A DNA stretch of 64,000 nucleotides from Diaphorobacter sp. HDW4B (GCF_011305535.1 NZ_CP049905.1:3594001-3658000); one strand, 5' to 3'. Positions 25,760 through 36,374 are shown, counted from the first letter of the stretch. The notes: a model not told the origin generated them from the sequence alone. Translations and numbers: made by a program.

Positions 25760-27916
25760 TCATGGTTGTAGCGACTCTTCGTGTTTGGGGAGTCGCTTTT
25801 CTTTCATGTCTTCGGTGTGGCGTTGCGGCGCTTTGAGCGGACCGATTTTGGTGGGATCGAACAGTTCGCCTGCGGTGTTGTAGCGGAAGGTCTTGACGCT
25901 GCCGTCTGCGTTGGTCTGCTCGACGATGCGATCCATGGTGTCGTAGGCGAAGCGCAGTGTGCCGCCTTTCTTGCCGGTGATGGCGATGAGTCGGCCTGCT
26001 GCGTCGTAGCGGTATTCGATGCGGTGGCCGGACAGTTGTTGCAGCAGCACGCGGCCTTGGGCATCGCGTTCGATGAGCAGGTTGTTTTCGCTCGCCGTGT
26101 CGCGCTGGTTGATCAGGTCGCCTGCCAGGTTGTATTGCCAGGTCGTTGGCTGTTGGGTGCCGATTCTGCGGTCGACCCGGCGGCCATGGTTGTCGCGGAT
26201 GATGCGCGTGGCCTGGGTTGCGGGTTGGCCCTCGACATGCTGGTGAGTCAGCCCGCCCCAGCGGTCGTGCTCGAAGCGCGTGGTCTGGCCGTGGATGTCG
26301 GTGAAGCTGGCGAGCAGTCCTTCGGCGGTCCATTGCAGGTGCAGCTTGTCGCCGCGCGCGTCTTCGATCAGGCTGGGCAGATGGGTTTCGTCGTGCGCGT
26401 AGCGCAGGCGCGTGGTGCGTGTGGCGGTGCCTGTAGCTGCGACGAGTCGGCCGATCAGGTCGTACTGGTAGCGGAATTCCTCGCCGTCCGCGAGCGTGAT
26501 GCGCACCAACTGGCCCTGCGCGTTGTAGACCATCCGCCGCTCTTTGCCGCCGTGCTCGTGTACGGAGAGCAGCAGCCCGCTGACTTCGTCGCGTTCGTAT
26601 TGGACGGTGCGGCCGAGCGCATCGGTGCTTGCGATCAGATGGCCATTCAGGTCGAACTTGCGGCTCACACTGCTGCTGTCGGCACGTTTGATGCGCACGG
26701 CTTGGTGCGTGTCGCCGATCTTCGCGAACTGGATGGTCTGCTGGCGGCCCAGGCTGTCGGTGATGCTCGTGGTGTGCTGATCGTCGTACTGGAATCTCAG
26801 CTTGAGACCGCCCGCCGTGCGCTGCTCGACGACGCGACCTTCGTTGTCGTAGTCGAACGCGACGTCCGCACGATCAGCGCGCGCATGCACCGCGATGCGT
26901 CCGGGCTGCAGGTCGTCGTAGACAAAGCGGTGCTCCAGCGTTTCGCTGCGGCTGTAGACGCCCGCGAGTTCGCCGCGCATGGTGTATTCGTAGCGCACGA
27001 CGGCGGGCTGATGCGGCTTGGTTGGATGGGGTTCCTGCACATGGGCGTCGCTGATGATGTGCACGCCCAGCAGACGCCAGCCGAGGTCGGTGCCCCAGCC
27101 GTCGGAATTTGTCTTGCGCACGAGTTGCGGAAAGTATTTGAGCTCCAGCCGAAACTGCCTGCCCGAGCTGTCTTCGGCCACCGTGGCAAGACCCGTGTGC
27201 GGATCGTGGCCGAAGCGCAGCATGCGGCCAAAGCGGTCACGAATCATCCGCAGCGGCAGGCGCTGACCGGGTGCCAGCGGCAGCTCGCGGTGCGGTCCGA
27301 AAATCCACCATGGCCCCAGCGCGTGGTGGGCGATGAAGAAGAAGTTGTCGCGGCGGCGGTCGCCCGCATGCAGGCTGCGCCAGAGCATGCGCAGCGCAGC
27401 GGCTGGATGGCGCGAGCCGGTTTCAAGCTGCTCGCTGCCACCGCGCACCACCCAGAGCCCGTGTTCGGCGCTGTAAGTCATTTCGCCCGGTGCGAGCACG
27501 GGCAGCGGCACATGGCGTGCGGGGCCGTTGTGCAGCGTGAGGCCTTCGTCATGCAGACTGAGCGATGCCTCGTGCGGCAACCACCAGCCGGGGCCGAGCA
27601 GGCCCACGGGCGGGCGCGGTTTGCTCGCCGCGTCACTTTTCTTTGGGTTGCCAATCTGGTCATCATCCACGCTGTGCTGGCTGGAGTAGCTGCGCGAGAT
27701 GGTGAGCGGCATGGGGTCGGGCAGGCACAGGTCGAGCTGGTGGTCGAGGACTTTTGCGCCGGACGACAGATCGACTTCGGCACACTCTTTCAGAAAAAAC
27801 GGGTTGGTGGTTTCGCTGCGAAAGCGCCGTGATTGCAACGCCTGCTGGAGCAGCAGCTCCATCGGATCGCACCAGAGGTTGCGTGCCGTGAAGGCCGGGT
27901 GGTGATGGTTCGCCAT
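25760..27916 (-). CDS. short Rhs/YD-repeat protein lacking a C-terminal toxin region
   Basis: A 718-residue protein. Residues about 35-75 resemble the DUF6531 start of Rhs proteins (SSGAKVLDHQLDLCLPDPMP). Tyr-Asp repeats follow, such as RYEYTMRGELAGVYSR, FDYDNEGRVVEQRT, YRYDAAGRLIAITGKKGG and FAYDTMDRIVEQTNADG. Full Rhs proteins reach 1300-1500 residues, with a conserved DPxGL junction and a variable toxin tip. Here the chain stops soon after the last YD repeat, with no junction, toxin or adjacent immunity gene. The start at 27916 has AGGGAG upstream. No VgrG, PAAR or Eag-type gene is nearby. It may be a remnant or a naturally short form. Confidence 0.85.
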   Translation of the reverse strand: MANHHHPAFTARNLWCDPMELLLQQALQSRRFRSETTNPFFLKECAEVDLSSGAKVLDHQLDLCLPDPMPLTISRSYSSQHSVDDDQIGNPKKSDAASKPRPPVGLLGPGWWLPHEASLSLHDEGLTLHNGPARHVPLPVLAPGEMTYSAEHGLWVVRGGSEQLETGSRHPAAALRMLWRSLHAGDRRRDNFFFIAHHALGPWWIFGPHRELPLAPGQRLPLRMIRDRFGRMLRFGHDPHTGLATVAEDSSGRQFRLELKYFPQLVRKTNSDGWGTDLGWRLLGVHIISDAHVQEPHPTKPHQPAVVRYEYTMRGELAGVYSRSETLEHRFVYDDLQPGRIAVHARADRADVAFDYDNEGRVVEQRTAGGLKLRFQYDDQHTTSITDSLGRQQTIQFAKIGDTHQAVRIKRADSSSVSRKFDLNGHLIASTDALGRTVQYERDEVSGLLLSVHEHGGKERRMVYNAQGQLVRITLADGEEFRYQYDLIGRLVAATGTATRTTRLRYAHDETHLPSLIEDARGDKLHLQWTAEGLLASFTDIHGQTTRFEHDRWGGLTHQHVEGQPATQATRIIRDNHGRRVDRRIGTQQPTTWQYNLAGDLINQRDTASENNLLIERDAQGRVLLQQLSGHRIEYRYDAAGRLIAITGKKGGTLRFAYDTMDRIVEQTNADGSVKTFRYNTAGELFDPTKIGPLKAPQRHTEDMKEKRLPKHEESLQP

Positions 27917-28072
27917 GAGTCTTTTCTCCCTCTCGATGTGTTTTTGTCGGTACTTCAAACGCGAGCGCAGATGGTCGCGCGAGCGGACAAAAACGAGGGA
28001 GGGATTGGCTCAATGACTCATGAATCCACACTCACTGTGACACCTTCTCGATGTCGGTTACGCGAGGTTGGC

Positions 28073-28738
28073 TCAGGTGCCTATCCGGCGCTGCGAAGGT
28101 TGCAACAGCACGACGAGCGCGCCCGCACCGCCCTCGGCGGGACGGGCCTGCACGAAGGCCAGTACCTCTTTTTTCTGCACCAGCCAGCTTTGCACTTTGC
28201 CCTTGAGCACGGGCGTCTTGCCGGGCGAGCCGAGGCCCTTGCCATGCACCACGCGCACACAGCGGATGCCGGTGCGAAACGAGAGGCGGATGAATTCGCC
28301 CAGCGCCTCGCGCGCCTCGTCGGTGCGCAGACCGTGCAGATCGAGCTGGCGCTGAATGCTCCAGTGCCCGGCGCGCAGCTTGCGCGTCACGTCGGGGCCG
28401 ATGCCGGGGCGGCGAAAGCTCAGTTGGTCGTCGGTGTCGAGCAGGGTGCTCACATCGAACGCATCGCTCAGCGATTCGCGCAGCACGCGCTGTTCATCGA
28501 GTTCGCGTTGCACCGGCAGGGGCTCGGGCGGCTCGGGGGTGTACCACATGCGATCGCTTTGCCCGCGCAGTGCCTTGACGTTGCCTATCGCGTCGCGAAA
28601 GAGATTCTGTTCCCGCTGGGCCTTGCGCTGCGCCTCGGCCAGCACGCGCTTGCGTTCAGCCTCGCGCTCGGCTGCCTCTGCAATGGCTTTGCGCAAGGAG
28701 TGGAGATCGGAGAGGGAACGGATTTTGATGTCTGACAT
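28073..28738 (-). CDS. Smr domain protein
   Basis: A 221-residue protein with a charged, probably coiled N-terminal region (residues 10-45, KAIAEAAEREAERKRVLAEA) and a C-terminal Smr domain from about residue 130. The Smr domain shows the LDLHGLRTDEAREAL motif and VVHGKGLGSPG, both typical of the MutS2/SmrA nuclease fold. E. coli SmrA and SmrB of this layout cleave DNA or mRNA on collided ribosomes. Which applies here cannot be told. It lies 156 bases upstream of the rhs-like gene on the same strand. Confidence 0.9.
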   Translation of the reverse strand: MSDIKIRSLSDLHSLRKAIAEAAEREAERKRVLAEAQRKAQREQNLFRDAIGNVKALRGQSDRMWYTPEPPEPLPVQRELDEQRVLRESLSDAFDVSTLLDTDDQLSFRRPGIGPDVTRKLRAGHWSIQRQLDLHGLRTDEAREALGEFIRLSFRTGIRCVRVVHGKGLGSPGKTPVLKGKVQSWLVQKKEVLAFVQARPAEGGAGALVVLLQPSQRRIGT

Positions 28739-28842
28739 GGCACGGGCGGGAACAATAGCGTTTGTACCGCATGCGGGGGGCTTCTTGGGAAGAAGGGCTT
28801 AAGAACTTCTTGGCTTGCTGGTTTTTTTGTTTTTGGTGCTGT

Positions 28843-29090
28843 TTTGAGGCTTGCTGGCCGGGTCTCGCCCCGGCGGGCGAGTAACTTTTCGCTGGCGCGC
28901 GAAAAGTCACCAAAAGCGCGCTGGAATTCGGGGGCACGCGGCAGAACTCAGCTTCGCGCCGTAGGCGCTTCGTTCGGGCAACCGCCGCGAGTCAGATTTT
29001 TCATAAGAGGTGTGATTCGGCACTTCGCGTTGCTCGTGCTGGTTCATCTCGCGACCTCGCGAGATGTTGGTGGGCGAGATTTGCGAGCGT
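28843..29090. repeat. interspersed intergenic repeat, family A, copy 2
   Basis: Second copy of the element at 1403-1630, in the same orientation. Shared features include CCCCGGCGGGCGAGT, the ACTTTT...AAAAGT hairpin, CGGCAGAACTC, and the palindrome CATCTCGCGA-CC-TCGCGAGATG. The 10-base palindrome arms are identical between copies. Confidence 0.75.
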
Positions 29091-29164
29091 TTTTGTGCTT
29101 GGGTATTGCGCTTGATTTGTCGCACTTTTTCGTTGATCGCGCGGACTGGCTGCTTGGTCTTGCT

Positions 29165-29201
29165 CCCTCTCCTGCTTGCGGGAGAGGGCTGGGGTGAGGG
29201 C
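29165..29201. repeat. REP-like hairpin
   Basis: CCCTCTCC-TGCTTGCG-GGAGAGGG, an 8-bp stem, followed by CTGGGGTGAGGG. This is the well-known form of a repetitive extragenic palindrome seen across many Proteobacteria. Only one copy is in the window. Confidence 0.6.
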
Positions 29202-29257
29202 GCATTGGCACGGGCGAAGCGATGTGCCGGATCACTTCGGGCGAGTTCCCGTACGCT

Positions 29258-30016
29258 TCAGATCTGCCCTTCCTCCGCCAAGGAGAGGGCTGCGCCGGGG
29301 GCGACGATGAAATGGTCCAGCACGCGCACATCGACCAGTGCGAGGGCTGCTTTGAGGTTTTGGGTGAGCTGGATGTCCGACTGGCTGGGCTGGATGTTTC
29401 CGCTCGGGTGGTTGTGGGCGAGGATGGTGGCGGCGCAGTGGTGGTGCAGGGCGCGGATGACGACTTCGCGGGGGTAGACGCTGGTTTGTGTGAGCGTGCC
29501 GCGAAAGAGTTCTTCCATGGCGATCAGTTGGTTTTGGCTGTCGAGGAACAGGACGGCGAAGACTTCGTGGCTTTTGGCTGCCAGGTGCAGTTGGAGGAAA
29601 TGCCGGACGGTTTGAGGCGAGTCAAAGACCGTGCCTCGGCTCAGTTGCTCGGCCATGGCGCGGCGGGCGAGTTCGAGGACGGCCATCAGCTCGGCGCGTT
29701 TGGCGGGGCCGAGGCCCTTGATTTGCTGGAGATCGCTGCTGCTGGCGTGCAGAAGGCTGGAGATGCCGTCAAATCCTGTGGTCTGTGCCCGAATGGGGTT
29801 GGCTTCGGTTTCGGCGACTCCGGGGGCTGCATTGACCGTACTGGCGACATTGGCGTTGGGGCTGATCAGTTCCTCGGCCAGTTGCAGAACGCCTTTTCCC
29901 TTGATGCCGGTGCGCAGCAGGATGGCCAGCAACTCCGCGTCACTCAAGGCCTGCGGGCCGCGGGCGAGGAGTTTTTCTCGGGGGCGGGAGTCGGCGGGCA
30001 GGTCTTTGAGGGGCAT
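29258..30016 (-). CDS. radC: RadC family (JAMM/MPN domain) protein
   Basis: A 252-residue RadC protein. The N-terminal UPF0758 region ([20 protein letters not shown]) and helix-hairpin-helix ([19 protein letters not shown]) lead to the JAMM metal site [14 protein letters not shown]. It carries an extra stretch of about 30 residues between the first and second parts (roughly 53-82, [20 protein letters not shown]...), absent from most RadC proteins. Biochemical function is unsettled; an early role in recombination repair was withdrawn. It diverges from slpA with only 78 bases between them. Confidence 0.93.
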   Translation of the reverse strand: MPLKDLPADSRPREKLLARGPQALSDAELLAILLRTGIKGKGVLQLAEELISPNANVASTVNAAPGVAETEANPIRAQTTGFDGISSLLHASSSDLQQIKGLGPAKRAELMAVLELARRAMAEQLSRGTVFDSPQTVRHFLQLHLAAKSHEVFAVLFLDSQNQLIAMEELFRGTLTQTSVYPREVVIRALHHHCAATILAHNHPSGNIQPSQSDIQLTQNLKAALALVDVRVLDHFIVAPGAALSLAEEGQI

Positions 30017-30094
30017 GTCAATACGGCTTTCGCAAGCTCTCTCATAAGGGAATCCCCGATTTTTTACAATGGCGGCTGTTTTGCGAGGCCATTC

Positions 30095-30595
30095 ATGTCA
30101 AGTTCCACTTCCGTTGCTGCTTCTGTTTCCGATTCAAACGACTCCGCCGTGCCTGTCGTGCAACCCGGCTCTTTTCTCACGTTGCACTATCGTCTGGCGG
30201 GTCCGGCCGGTGATGTGATCAACACCTTCGGGGGGCTGCCTGCCACGCTGTCGCTGGGCACGGGCGAGCTGGCGCCGGCGGTGGAAGGGCGTCTGCTGGG
30301 CATGGCCGAAGGCACGCGCGCGACGTTCGAGCTGCCCGCAGGTGCCGCATTCGGCGAGCGCAACCCCGACATGCAGCAGTGGCTGGCGCGCAAGGCGCTC
30401 AACGAACTGGGCGATCCGATGGAGCAGTACACCATCGGCGACGTGGTGCAGTTCCCCACTCCGGATGGCTCAGGCACGTTCGCGGGCACGGTGCTGCAGG
30501 TGCGTGAAGGCGACGGCGCGGTGCTGTTCGACTTCAGCCACCCGCTGGCCGGACTGCCTGTGACCTTCGAAGTGCAGCTGATCGGCGTGCTTTGA
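30095..30595 (+). CDS. slpA: FKBP-type peptidyl-prolyl isomerase, SlpA-like
   Basis: A 166-residue protein of the SlyD/SlpA group. The FKBP core is split by the insert-in-flap domain: [19 protein letters not shown], then [20 protein letters not shown], and [20 protein letters not shown] at the end. The DFSHPLAG motif is a family hallmark. It catalyses proline isomerisation and acts as a chaperone. It lacks SlyD's His-rich tail. It is 41 bases upstream of ispH, the common slpA-ispH pair. The start is at 30095; upstream in-frame sequence belongs to the opposite-strand radC. Confidence 0.93.
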   Translation: MSSSTSVAASVSDSNDSAVPVVQPGSFLTLHYRLAGPAGDVINTFGGLPATLSLGTGELAPAVEGRLLGMAEGTRATFELPAGAAFGERNPDMQQWLARKALNELGDPMEQYTIGDVVQFPTPDGSGTFAGTVLQVREGDGAVLFDFSHPLAGLPVTFEVQLIGVL

Positions 30596-30636
30596 ACCTG
30601 AAATAACAAGACATCCACGAAGACAAAAACGACCCC

Positions 30637-31626
30637 ATGCAAAAACCCCAGGAAATCGTTCTCGCCGAGCCACGTGGCTTCTGTGCCGGAGTGGATCGCG
30701 CGATCGAGATCGTCGAGAAAGCGCTGCAGAAGTTTGGCCGTCCGATCTACGTGCGCCATGAAATCGTGCACAACACTTATGTGGTGAACGATCTGAAAAA
30801 CAAGGGCGCGATCTTCATCGAGGATCTGAACGAGGTGCCTGCGGGTGCGACGCTGGTGTTCAGCGCACATGGCGTCTCCAAGGCCGTGCAGCGCGAGGCC
30901 GAGGCGCGTGGTTTCCAGATCTTCGACGCCACCTGTCCTCTGGTGACCAAGGTGCATGTCGAGGTCGCCAAGCTCGCCAAGGAAGGCTACGAGTTCATCA
31001 TGATCGGCCACAAGGGCCACCCGGAAGTCGAAGGCACGATGGGCCAGCTCTCCGAAGGCATTCACCTTGTGGAAGATGTCGAGGACGTGGCCACGGTGCA
31101 GCCGGGTCAGACCGAGCGTTTGGCCGTGGTCACGCAGACCACCTTGAGCGTGGATGACGCGGCCGCCATCACCGCTGCCGTGCGTGTGCGTTTCCCGTCG
31201 ATTCGCGAGCCCAAGCAGCAGGATATCTGTTACGCCACCCAGAACCGCCAGGACGCCGTGAAGGTGCTCAGCGGTCAGGTCGATCTGGTGATCGTCGTGG
31301 GCAGCCCGACCAGTTCCAACAGCAACCGCCTGCGCGAGCTGGCGGCGCGACTGGGCACGCCGGCCTACATGATCGACAGCGCGGAAGAACTCCAGCACGA
31401 GTGGTTCGACGGCATCGCTCGCGTGGGCCTCACAGCGGGTGCTTCGGCCCCGGAAGTGCTGGTCAAGGACGTGATCTCGCGCATCAAGGAACTGGGCGCG
31501 ACCTCGGTTCGCAAGATGGATGGCGTGGAAGAAACGCTCAAATTCCCGCTGCCCAAGGGCCTCAGGATCGATGCTGCCACGGGTCTGGAAATTGAAGTGC
31601 GCAAGGCGCCGGAGACGGGTGGCTGA
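30637..31626 (+). CDS. ispH: 4-hydroxy-3-methylbut-2-enyl diphosphate reductase IspH
   Basis: A 329-residue enzyme of the last step of the MEP isoprenoid pathway, making IPP and DMAPP. The three Fe-S cysteines are visible: [12 protein letters not shown] (Cys16), [12 protein letters not shown], and [10 protein letters not shown]. The substrate motif [12 protein letters not shown] is intact. Length is slightly above the usual 315 because of a basic C-terminal tail ([11 protein letters not shown]). Co-transcribed with slpA. Confidence 0.97.
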   Translation: MQKPQEIVLAEPRGFCAGVDRAIEIVEKALQKFGRPIYVRHEIVHNTYVVNDLKNKGAIFIEDLNEVPAGATLVFSAHGVSKAVQREAEARGFQIFDATCPLVTKVHVEVAKLAKEGYEFIMIGHKGHPEVEGTMGQLSEGIHLVEDVEDVATVQPGQTERLAVVTQTTLSVDDAAAITAAVRVRFPSIREPKQQDICYATQNRQDAVKVLSGQVDLVIVVGSPTSSNSNRLRELAARLGTPAYMIDSAEELQHEWFDGIARVGLTAGASAPEVLVKDVISRIKELGATSVRKMDGVEETLKFPLPKGLRIDAATGLEIEVRKAPETGG

Positions 31627-31840
31627 AGCGACCGGGCGGCTTTCTGCGTGTGACGGAAGCAGTATTTTGCTATTTTAAAAGGAGCAATGAACATCGACGA
31701 GGTGTAGGATTGCTCCGCATTTTCATGAAATATTCATCATCCCGCCCGCAACGCACACTATGATGTCCGTAGCGCGCGCCGGGTACTGATTCAGCCTGTT
31801 TCGGCGCAAGTCCCTACAATTCGTGCTTCATTACACCGTG

Positions 31841-31859
31841 GGAGCGCATCGGGCTCCCT
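31841..31859 (+). promoter_or_regulatory. hairpin abutting the start codon of the CNNM/CBS gene
   Basis: GGGAGC and GCTCCC pair with a 7-base loop and end 5 bases before the ATG at 31864. The hairpin includes the only ribosome-site-like bases (GGGAG), so it could mask them. A possible -10 TACAAT lies at 31815-31820. Function is inferred from position only. Confidence 0.35.
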
Positions 31860-31863
31860 CATC

Positions 31864-33189
31864 ATGGAAATAGCAATACTGTTCGCCCTCATCCTGCTCA
31901 ATGGCTTGTTTGCCATGTCCGAGCTGGCCTTGGTTTCTGCGCGTAAGGCGCGTCTGCAAAAACTCATCGATGAGGGCGATAGCGGCGCAAAGGCAGCCGT
32001 CAAGCTGGGTGAAGATCCCACGCGTTTTCTCTCCACCATCCAGATCGGCATCACCTCGATCGGCGTGCTCAACGGTATCGTCGGCGAGTCGGCGCTGGCT
32101 GCGCCGCTGGGTGTGCATCTCGTTCAATGGGGCATGGACGCCAAGATGGCGGGCTATGTCTCGACCGGTCTGGTCGTGGTGCTGATCACCTATTTCTCCA
32201 TCGTCATCGGCGAGCTGGTGCCCAAGCGTCTGGGGCAGAGCTATCCCGAAACGCTGGCCCGCATCGTCGCGCGCCCCATCAACTGGTTGGCGATTGCGAC
32301 CAAGCCGTTTGTCAAGCTGCTGGCCGGTTCGACCGAGGGCCTGCTGCGCGCGCTGGGGGTGAAGGAAGGCGCGAACAGCGCGGTGACCGAAGATGAAATC
32401 CACGCCGTGCTGGCCGAAGGCACAAGCGCTGGCGTGATCGAAACCCACGAGCACGAAATGGTGCGCAATGTGTTCCGTCTGGATGACCGTCAGATCGGCT
32501 CGCTGATGCTGCCGCGTGGCGATGTGGTGTATCTCGACGTCGAAGATTCGTTCGAAGCCAACTTGAAGCTGGTGGAAGAGTCCGACCACGCGCGCTTTCC
32601 GGTCGTTCGCGGCAGCATGGAAAACGTGCTCGGCGTGATCAACGCCCGCCAGTGGCTGGCCCGTGCGGTGCGCGATCCGGCCGCGCGCGATCTGGTCGAG
32701 CAGCCGCTCAAGCCCGCGCTGTATGTGCCAGAAACCATCAACGGTCTGGAACTGCTCGACGAGTTCCGCCTGTCCGACGTGCAGATGGCCTTCGTCATCG
32801 ACGAGTACGGCGAAGTGCAGGGCATCGTCACGCTGCAGGATCTGATCGAGGCCATCACCGGTGAATTCCAGCCGCGCGACCCCGAAACCTCGTGGGCCGT
32901 GCAGCGCGACGACGGCAGTTGGCTGCTCGACGGTCACATCCCCGTGCCGGAGCTCAAGGACCGCTTGAATCTGGCGAGCGTCCCCGAGGAAGACCGCGGC
33001 CGCTATCACACGCTCAGCGGCATGCTGATGTTCCTGACCGGCAAGCTCCCCGCCGAGACCGATGCCGTGCAGTGGGAAAACTGGCGCTTCGAAGTGATCG
33101 ACATGGACGGCAAGACCATCGACAAGGTGCTCGCCACCCGTCTGCCCGAGCCGGAGATCGATCTGTCGGCGGAGTCGGTCTCGAACTGA
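31864..33189 (+). CDS. hemolysin-family membrane protein (CNNM, CBS pair, CorC/HlyC domains)
   Basis: A 441-residue protein. The CNNM transmembrane domain covers about residues 1-175 (IAILFALILLNGLFAMSELA, ISTIQIGIT-type helix, VVVLITYFSIVIGELVPKRL). CBS domains span about 205-325 (MLPRGDVVYLDV, FVIDEYGEVQGIVTLQDLIE), and a C-terminal CorC/HlyC domain with the GRYHTLSGMLMFLTGKLP motif ends near 425. These proteins are linked to magnesium and cobalt homeostasis and not to haemolysis, despite the name. A hairpin precedes the start codon. Confidence 0.92.
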   Translation: MEIAILFALILLNGLFAMSELALVSARKARLQKLIDEGDSGAKAAVKLGEDPTRFLSTIQIGITSIGVLNGIVGESALAAPLGVHLVQWGMDAKMAGYVSTGLVVVLITYFSIVIGELVPKRLGQSYPETLARIVARPINWLAIATKPFVKLLAGSTEGLLRALGVKEGANSAVTEDEIHAVLAEGTSAGVIETHEHEMVRNVFRLDDRQIGSLMLPRGDVVYLDVEDSFEANLKLVEESDHARFPVVRGSMENVLGVINARQWLARAVRDPAARDLVEQPLKPALYVPETINGLELLDEFRLSDVQMAFVIDEYGEVQGIVTLQDLIEAITGEFQPRDPETSWAVQRDDGSWLLDGHIPVPELKDRLNLASVPEEDRGRYHTLSGMLMFLTGKLPAETDAVQWENWRFEVIDMDGKTIDKVLATRLPEPEIDLSAESVSN

Positions 33190-33256
33190 TCAACCCTTGC
33201 CCATTTGAAAAGCGCGCCAAGACCCGGCGCGCGGCAGTTCTGCTTCGGCAGATTAA

Positions 33257-34591
<1,335 letters not shown>

Positions 34592-34629
34592 TTTGCGCCT
34601 CTTGTCATCCCCCGGGGTGGCCGCACGTT

Positions 34630-34687
34630 AAGGACTTGCTGAATCGATCTATCACTTGATCGGTTGTCAGCAAGTCCTTTTCTCTTT
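34630..34687 (+). terminator. serS rho-independent terminator
   Basis: A 13-bp perfect stem AAGGACTTGCTGA / TCAGCAAGTCCTT with a partly paired interior (ATCGATC, GATCGGT), followed by TTTTCTCTTTTTA. Lies 38 bases after the serS stop. Confidence 0.92.
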
Positions 34688-34705
34688 TTACGTTGGGAAA
34701 TTGCC

Positions 34706-35002
34706 ATGTGGAAGCTCGGTCGCCTGTTCACCATGTTTCGCAAGGAGCTGCTGCTCGCCTGGGCGGTGCTGCGTGACCCACGCGCGCCCAGGGCCGCCAA
34801 GCTGGTGACCGTGTTGGCGGTACTCTATGTCGTGAGCCCGATCGACTTCATCCCCGACACGATTCCGGTGCTGGGCTGGATCGACGATGGCCTGATTGCC
34901 TATTTCCTGCTGCAACTGGCCTTCAAGTTCCTGCCATCCGAGCTGCTGGCCTCGCTGCAGGCACGCGTGAGTGCGCGTACGCAGGCGAAGACGGCTCGCT
35001 GA
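34706..35002 (+). CDS. DUF1232 (YkvA-like) small membrane protein
   Basis: A 98-residue protein with the DUF1232 signature SPIDFIPDTIPVLGWIDD at residues about 50-67. Two hydrophobic stretches are seen (LVTVLAVLYVV and IAYFLLQLAFKFL). The start at 34706 (MWKLGRLFTMF) is chosen because the upstream in-frame ATG at 34664 lies inside the serS terminator. Function is unknown for the family. Confidence 0.88.
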   Translation: MWKLGRLFTMFRKELLLAWAVLRDPRAPRAAKLVTVLAVLYVVSPIDFIPDTIPVLGWIDDGLIAYFLLQLAFKFLPSELLASLQARVSARTQAKTAR

Positions 35003-35033
35003 CGAAGCCACCAGAAGACTCCTGAAACGAGAG

Positions 35034-35061
35034 CGCACCCGGCTTTGGCTGGGTGCGTTTT
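35034..35061 (+). terminator. rho-independent terminator after the DUF1232 gene
   Basis: CGCACCC and GGGTGCG with a 10-base loop (GGCTTTGGCT) and a following TTTT. It lies 31 bases after the stop codon. Confidence 0.85.
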
Positions 35062-35107
35062 CGTGTTTTTGAGCGTCTGGCGATGTTGTTGCGCCCCGGT
35101 TGATTTG

Positions 35108-35169
35108 TTGAGAAATTGAATATTTCTCAATGAAATCAAATGGTTGAGTGAAAAATCAAATATTTCACT
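35108..35169. promoter_or_regulatory. AT-rich upstream region with two inverted repeats
   Basis: A strongly AT-rich island in an otherwise GC-rich window, 90-150 bases upstream of the response regulator. It holds TTGAGAAAT-TGAAT-ATTTCTCAA (35108-35130) and AGTGAAA-N9-TTTCACT (35147-35169), with related CACTTGATC and AATCAAGTG blocks just downstream. Such spacing suits repeated binding of a dimeric regulator, perhaps the response regulator itself. The identity of the binder is not known. Confidence 0.45.
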
Positions 35170-35256
35170 TGATCAATATCACCGAGCAAAATACCCAAAT
35201 CAAGTGATGGGCAAGCGTATTTGAAAAGTATCTAATAGAAACATTAGTGCGAGGAT

Positions 35257-36357
35257 ATGCACTTTTGTTTTCAATTGTCATTCTTGACTGTGATGCTGAC
35301 AAACCGACATCGACCCATCATTCTTTGCGTGGAAGACGAACCCACCTTGCTGCGCGACCTGTGCGAAGAGCTGCAGGGTGCTGGCTATGACGCTGTCGGT
35401 GCGTCCGATGTGTCGCAGGCTCAACGCATGCTGTCGAACCAGTTCATTCCCGCGATGATCGTTTGCGATGTCAACTTGCCGGGGCAGAGCGGGCTGGATT
35501 TTCTGTCGCACCTTCGAGGCGAGGACTTGCTGCGCGACGTGCCATTCATGCTGCTCACCGCGCTCTCCGAGCGTGAAGACGTATTGCGTGGCAAATGGGC
35601 GGGTGCGGACGACTATCTGGTCAAGCCGGTGGACTACGACATGCTGCTGGCCAGCATCGCGTCGCGATTGGCGCAGGTGGGGCGCATGCACAGCAATTAC
35701 CACGTGCAGTTGCAGCATCAGGCGAACGAATCGCTGACCCAGTGGACCAATGTGCTGGACAAAGTGAGCCATTGCGCGCTGGTGTGCGATGCCCGTCTCT
35801 GTGTGCGCTTTGCCAACCGGGCCGCCTATGGCCTGTGCGGCAGCGCGGAACACAGTCCACTGTCCGTCAGCGCGACAGGGCAGATCGGACTGCACCCCTT
35901 CATCGTCAATCACTCAGCGATTCAGGCGTTCATCCATGGTGATGAGGAAGCGGCCAAAGTCGATGTCGCAGCGAACGGAGTCTCCCGCAAGAGCTGGCAG
36001 GTGTCACTGCTCGCGTTGAGTGACCGCACTCGGAGCCACATGAGCGCCCGTGTGGCGGACAGCGAGTCGTTCGTGGTGTTTCTCTCGGATCCAGGGCAAC
36101 GCCAATTGCACAACAAGGCGGCGCTTGCCAGGCGCTTTTCGCTCACACCGACTGAACTGCAAGTGGCGAGCCTGCTCGCGGATGGTCTGACCAAGCAGGA
36201 GATGTGCGAACAGATGAAGGTGAGTGCGACCACCATGGCGTATCACCTGCGCAATCTGTTCAGCAAGACCGACACGAATCGCCAGGCAGAGCTGGTGGCA
36301 CTGCTCATGGCGGTTGCCTGGAACGACATCGCTTTGCCCCCATCGGGCCGAGCCTAG
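35257..36357 (+). CDS. response regulator with LuxR-type DNA-binding domain
   Basis: About 366 residues. The receiver domain (residues about 20-140) shows ILCVEDEP, the phosphoacceptor Asp in IVCDVNLPGQSG, and LVKPVDYD. A middle part (about 160-290) resembles a sensory PAS-like segment with cysteine and histidine residues but no clear match. The C-terminal LuxR helix-turn-helix is LTPTELQVASLLADGLTKQE with SATTMAYHLRNLFSKT. The start may be 35257 or the ATG at 35293; both lack a strong site. It is 17 bases upstream of the histidine kinase gene, so the pair is one two-component system. Confidence 0.9.
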   Translation: MHFCFQLSFLTVMLTNRHRPIILCVEDEPTLLRDLCEELQGAGYDAVGASDVSQAQRMLSNQFIPAMIVCDVNLPGQSGLDFLSHLRGEDLLRDVPFMLLTALSEREDVLRGKWAGADDYLVKPVDYDMLLASIASRLAQVGRMHSNYHVQLQHQANESLTQWTNVLDKVSHCALVCDARLCVRFANRAAYGLCGSAEHSPLSVSATGQIGLHPFIVNHSAIQAFIHGDEEAAKVDVAANGVSRKSWQVSLLALSDRTRSHMSARVADSESFVVFLSDPGQRQLHNKAALARRFSLTPTELQVASLLADGLTKQEMCEQMKVSATTMAYHLRNLFSKTDTNRQAELVALLMAVAWNDIALPPSGRA

Positions 36358-36374
36358 GCAGCGCACCTTCCGTC

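Larger units (their letters stand above)
28739..29257. other. intergenic region with repeat family A copy 2 and a REP-like hairpin
   Basis: About 520 bases between smr and radC. Open frames are translations of the repeats and have no family resemblance. The region holds copy 2 of interspersed repeat A (28843-29090) and a REP-like hairpin (29165-29201). A T-rich run lies at 28821-28835. Confidence 0.6.

Noticed and set aside
34592-34687. A tRNA gene after serS
   Set aside because: The hairpin is a simple long stem with T-tract and no cloverleaf.
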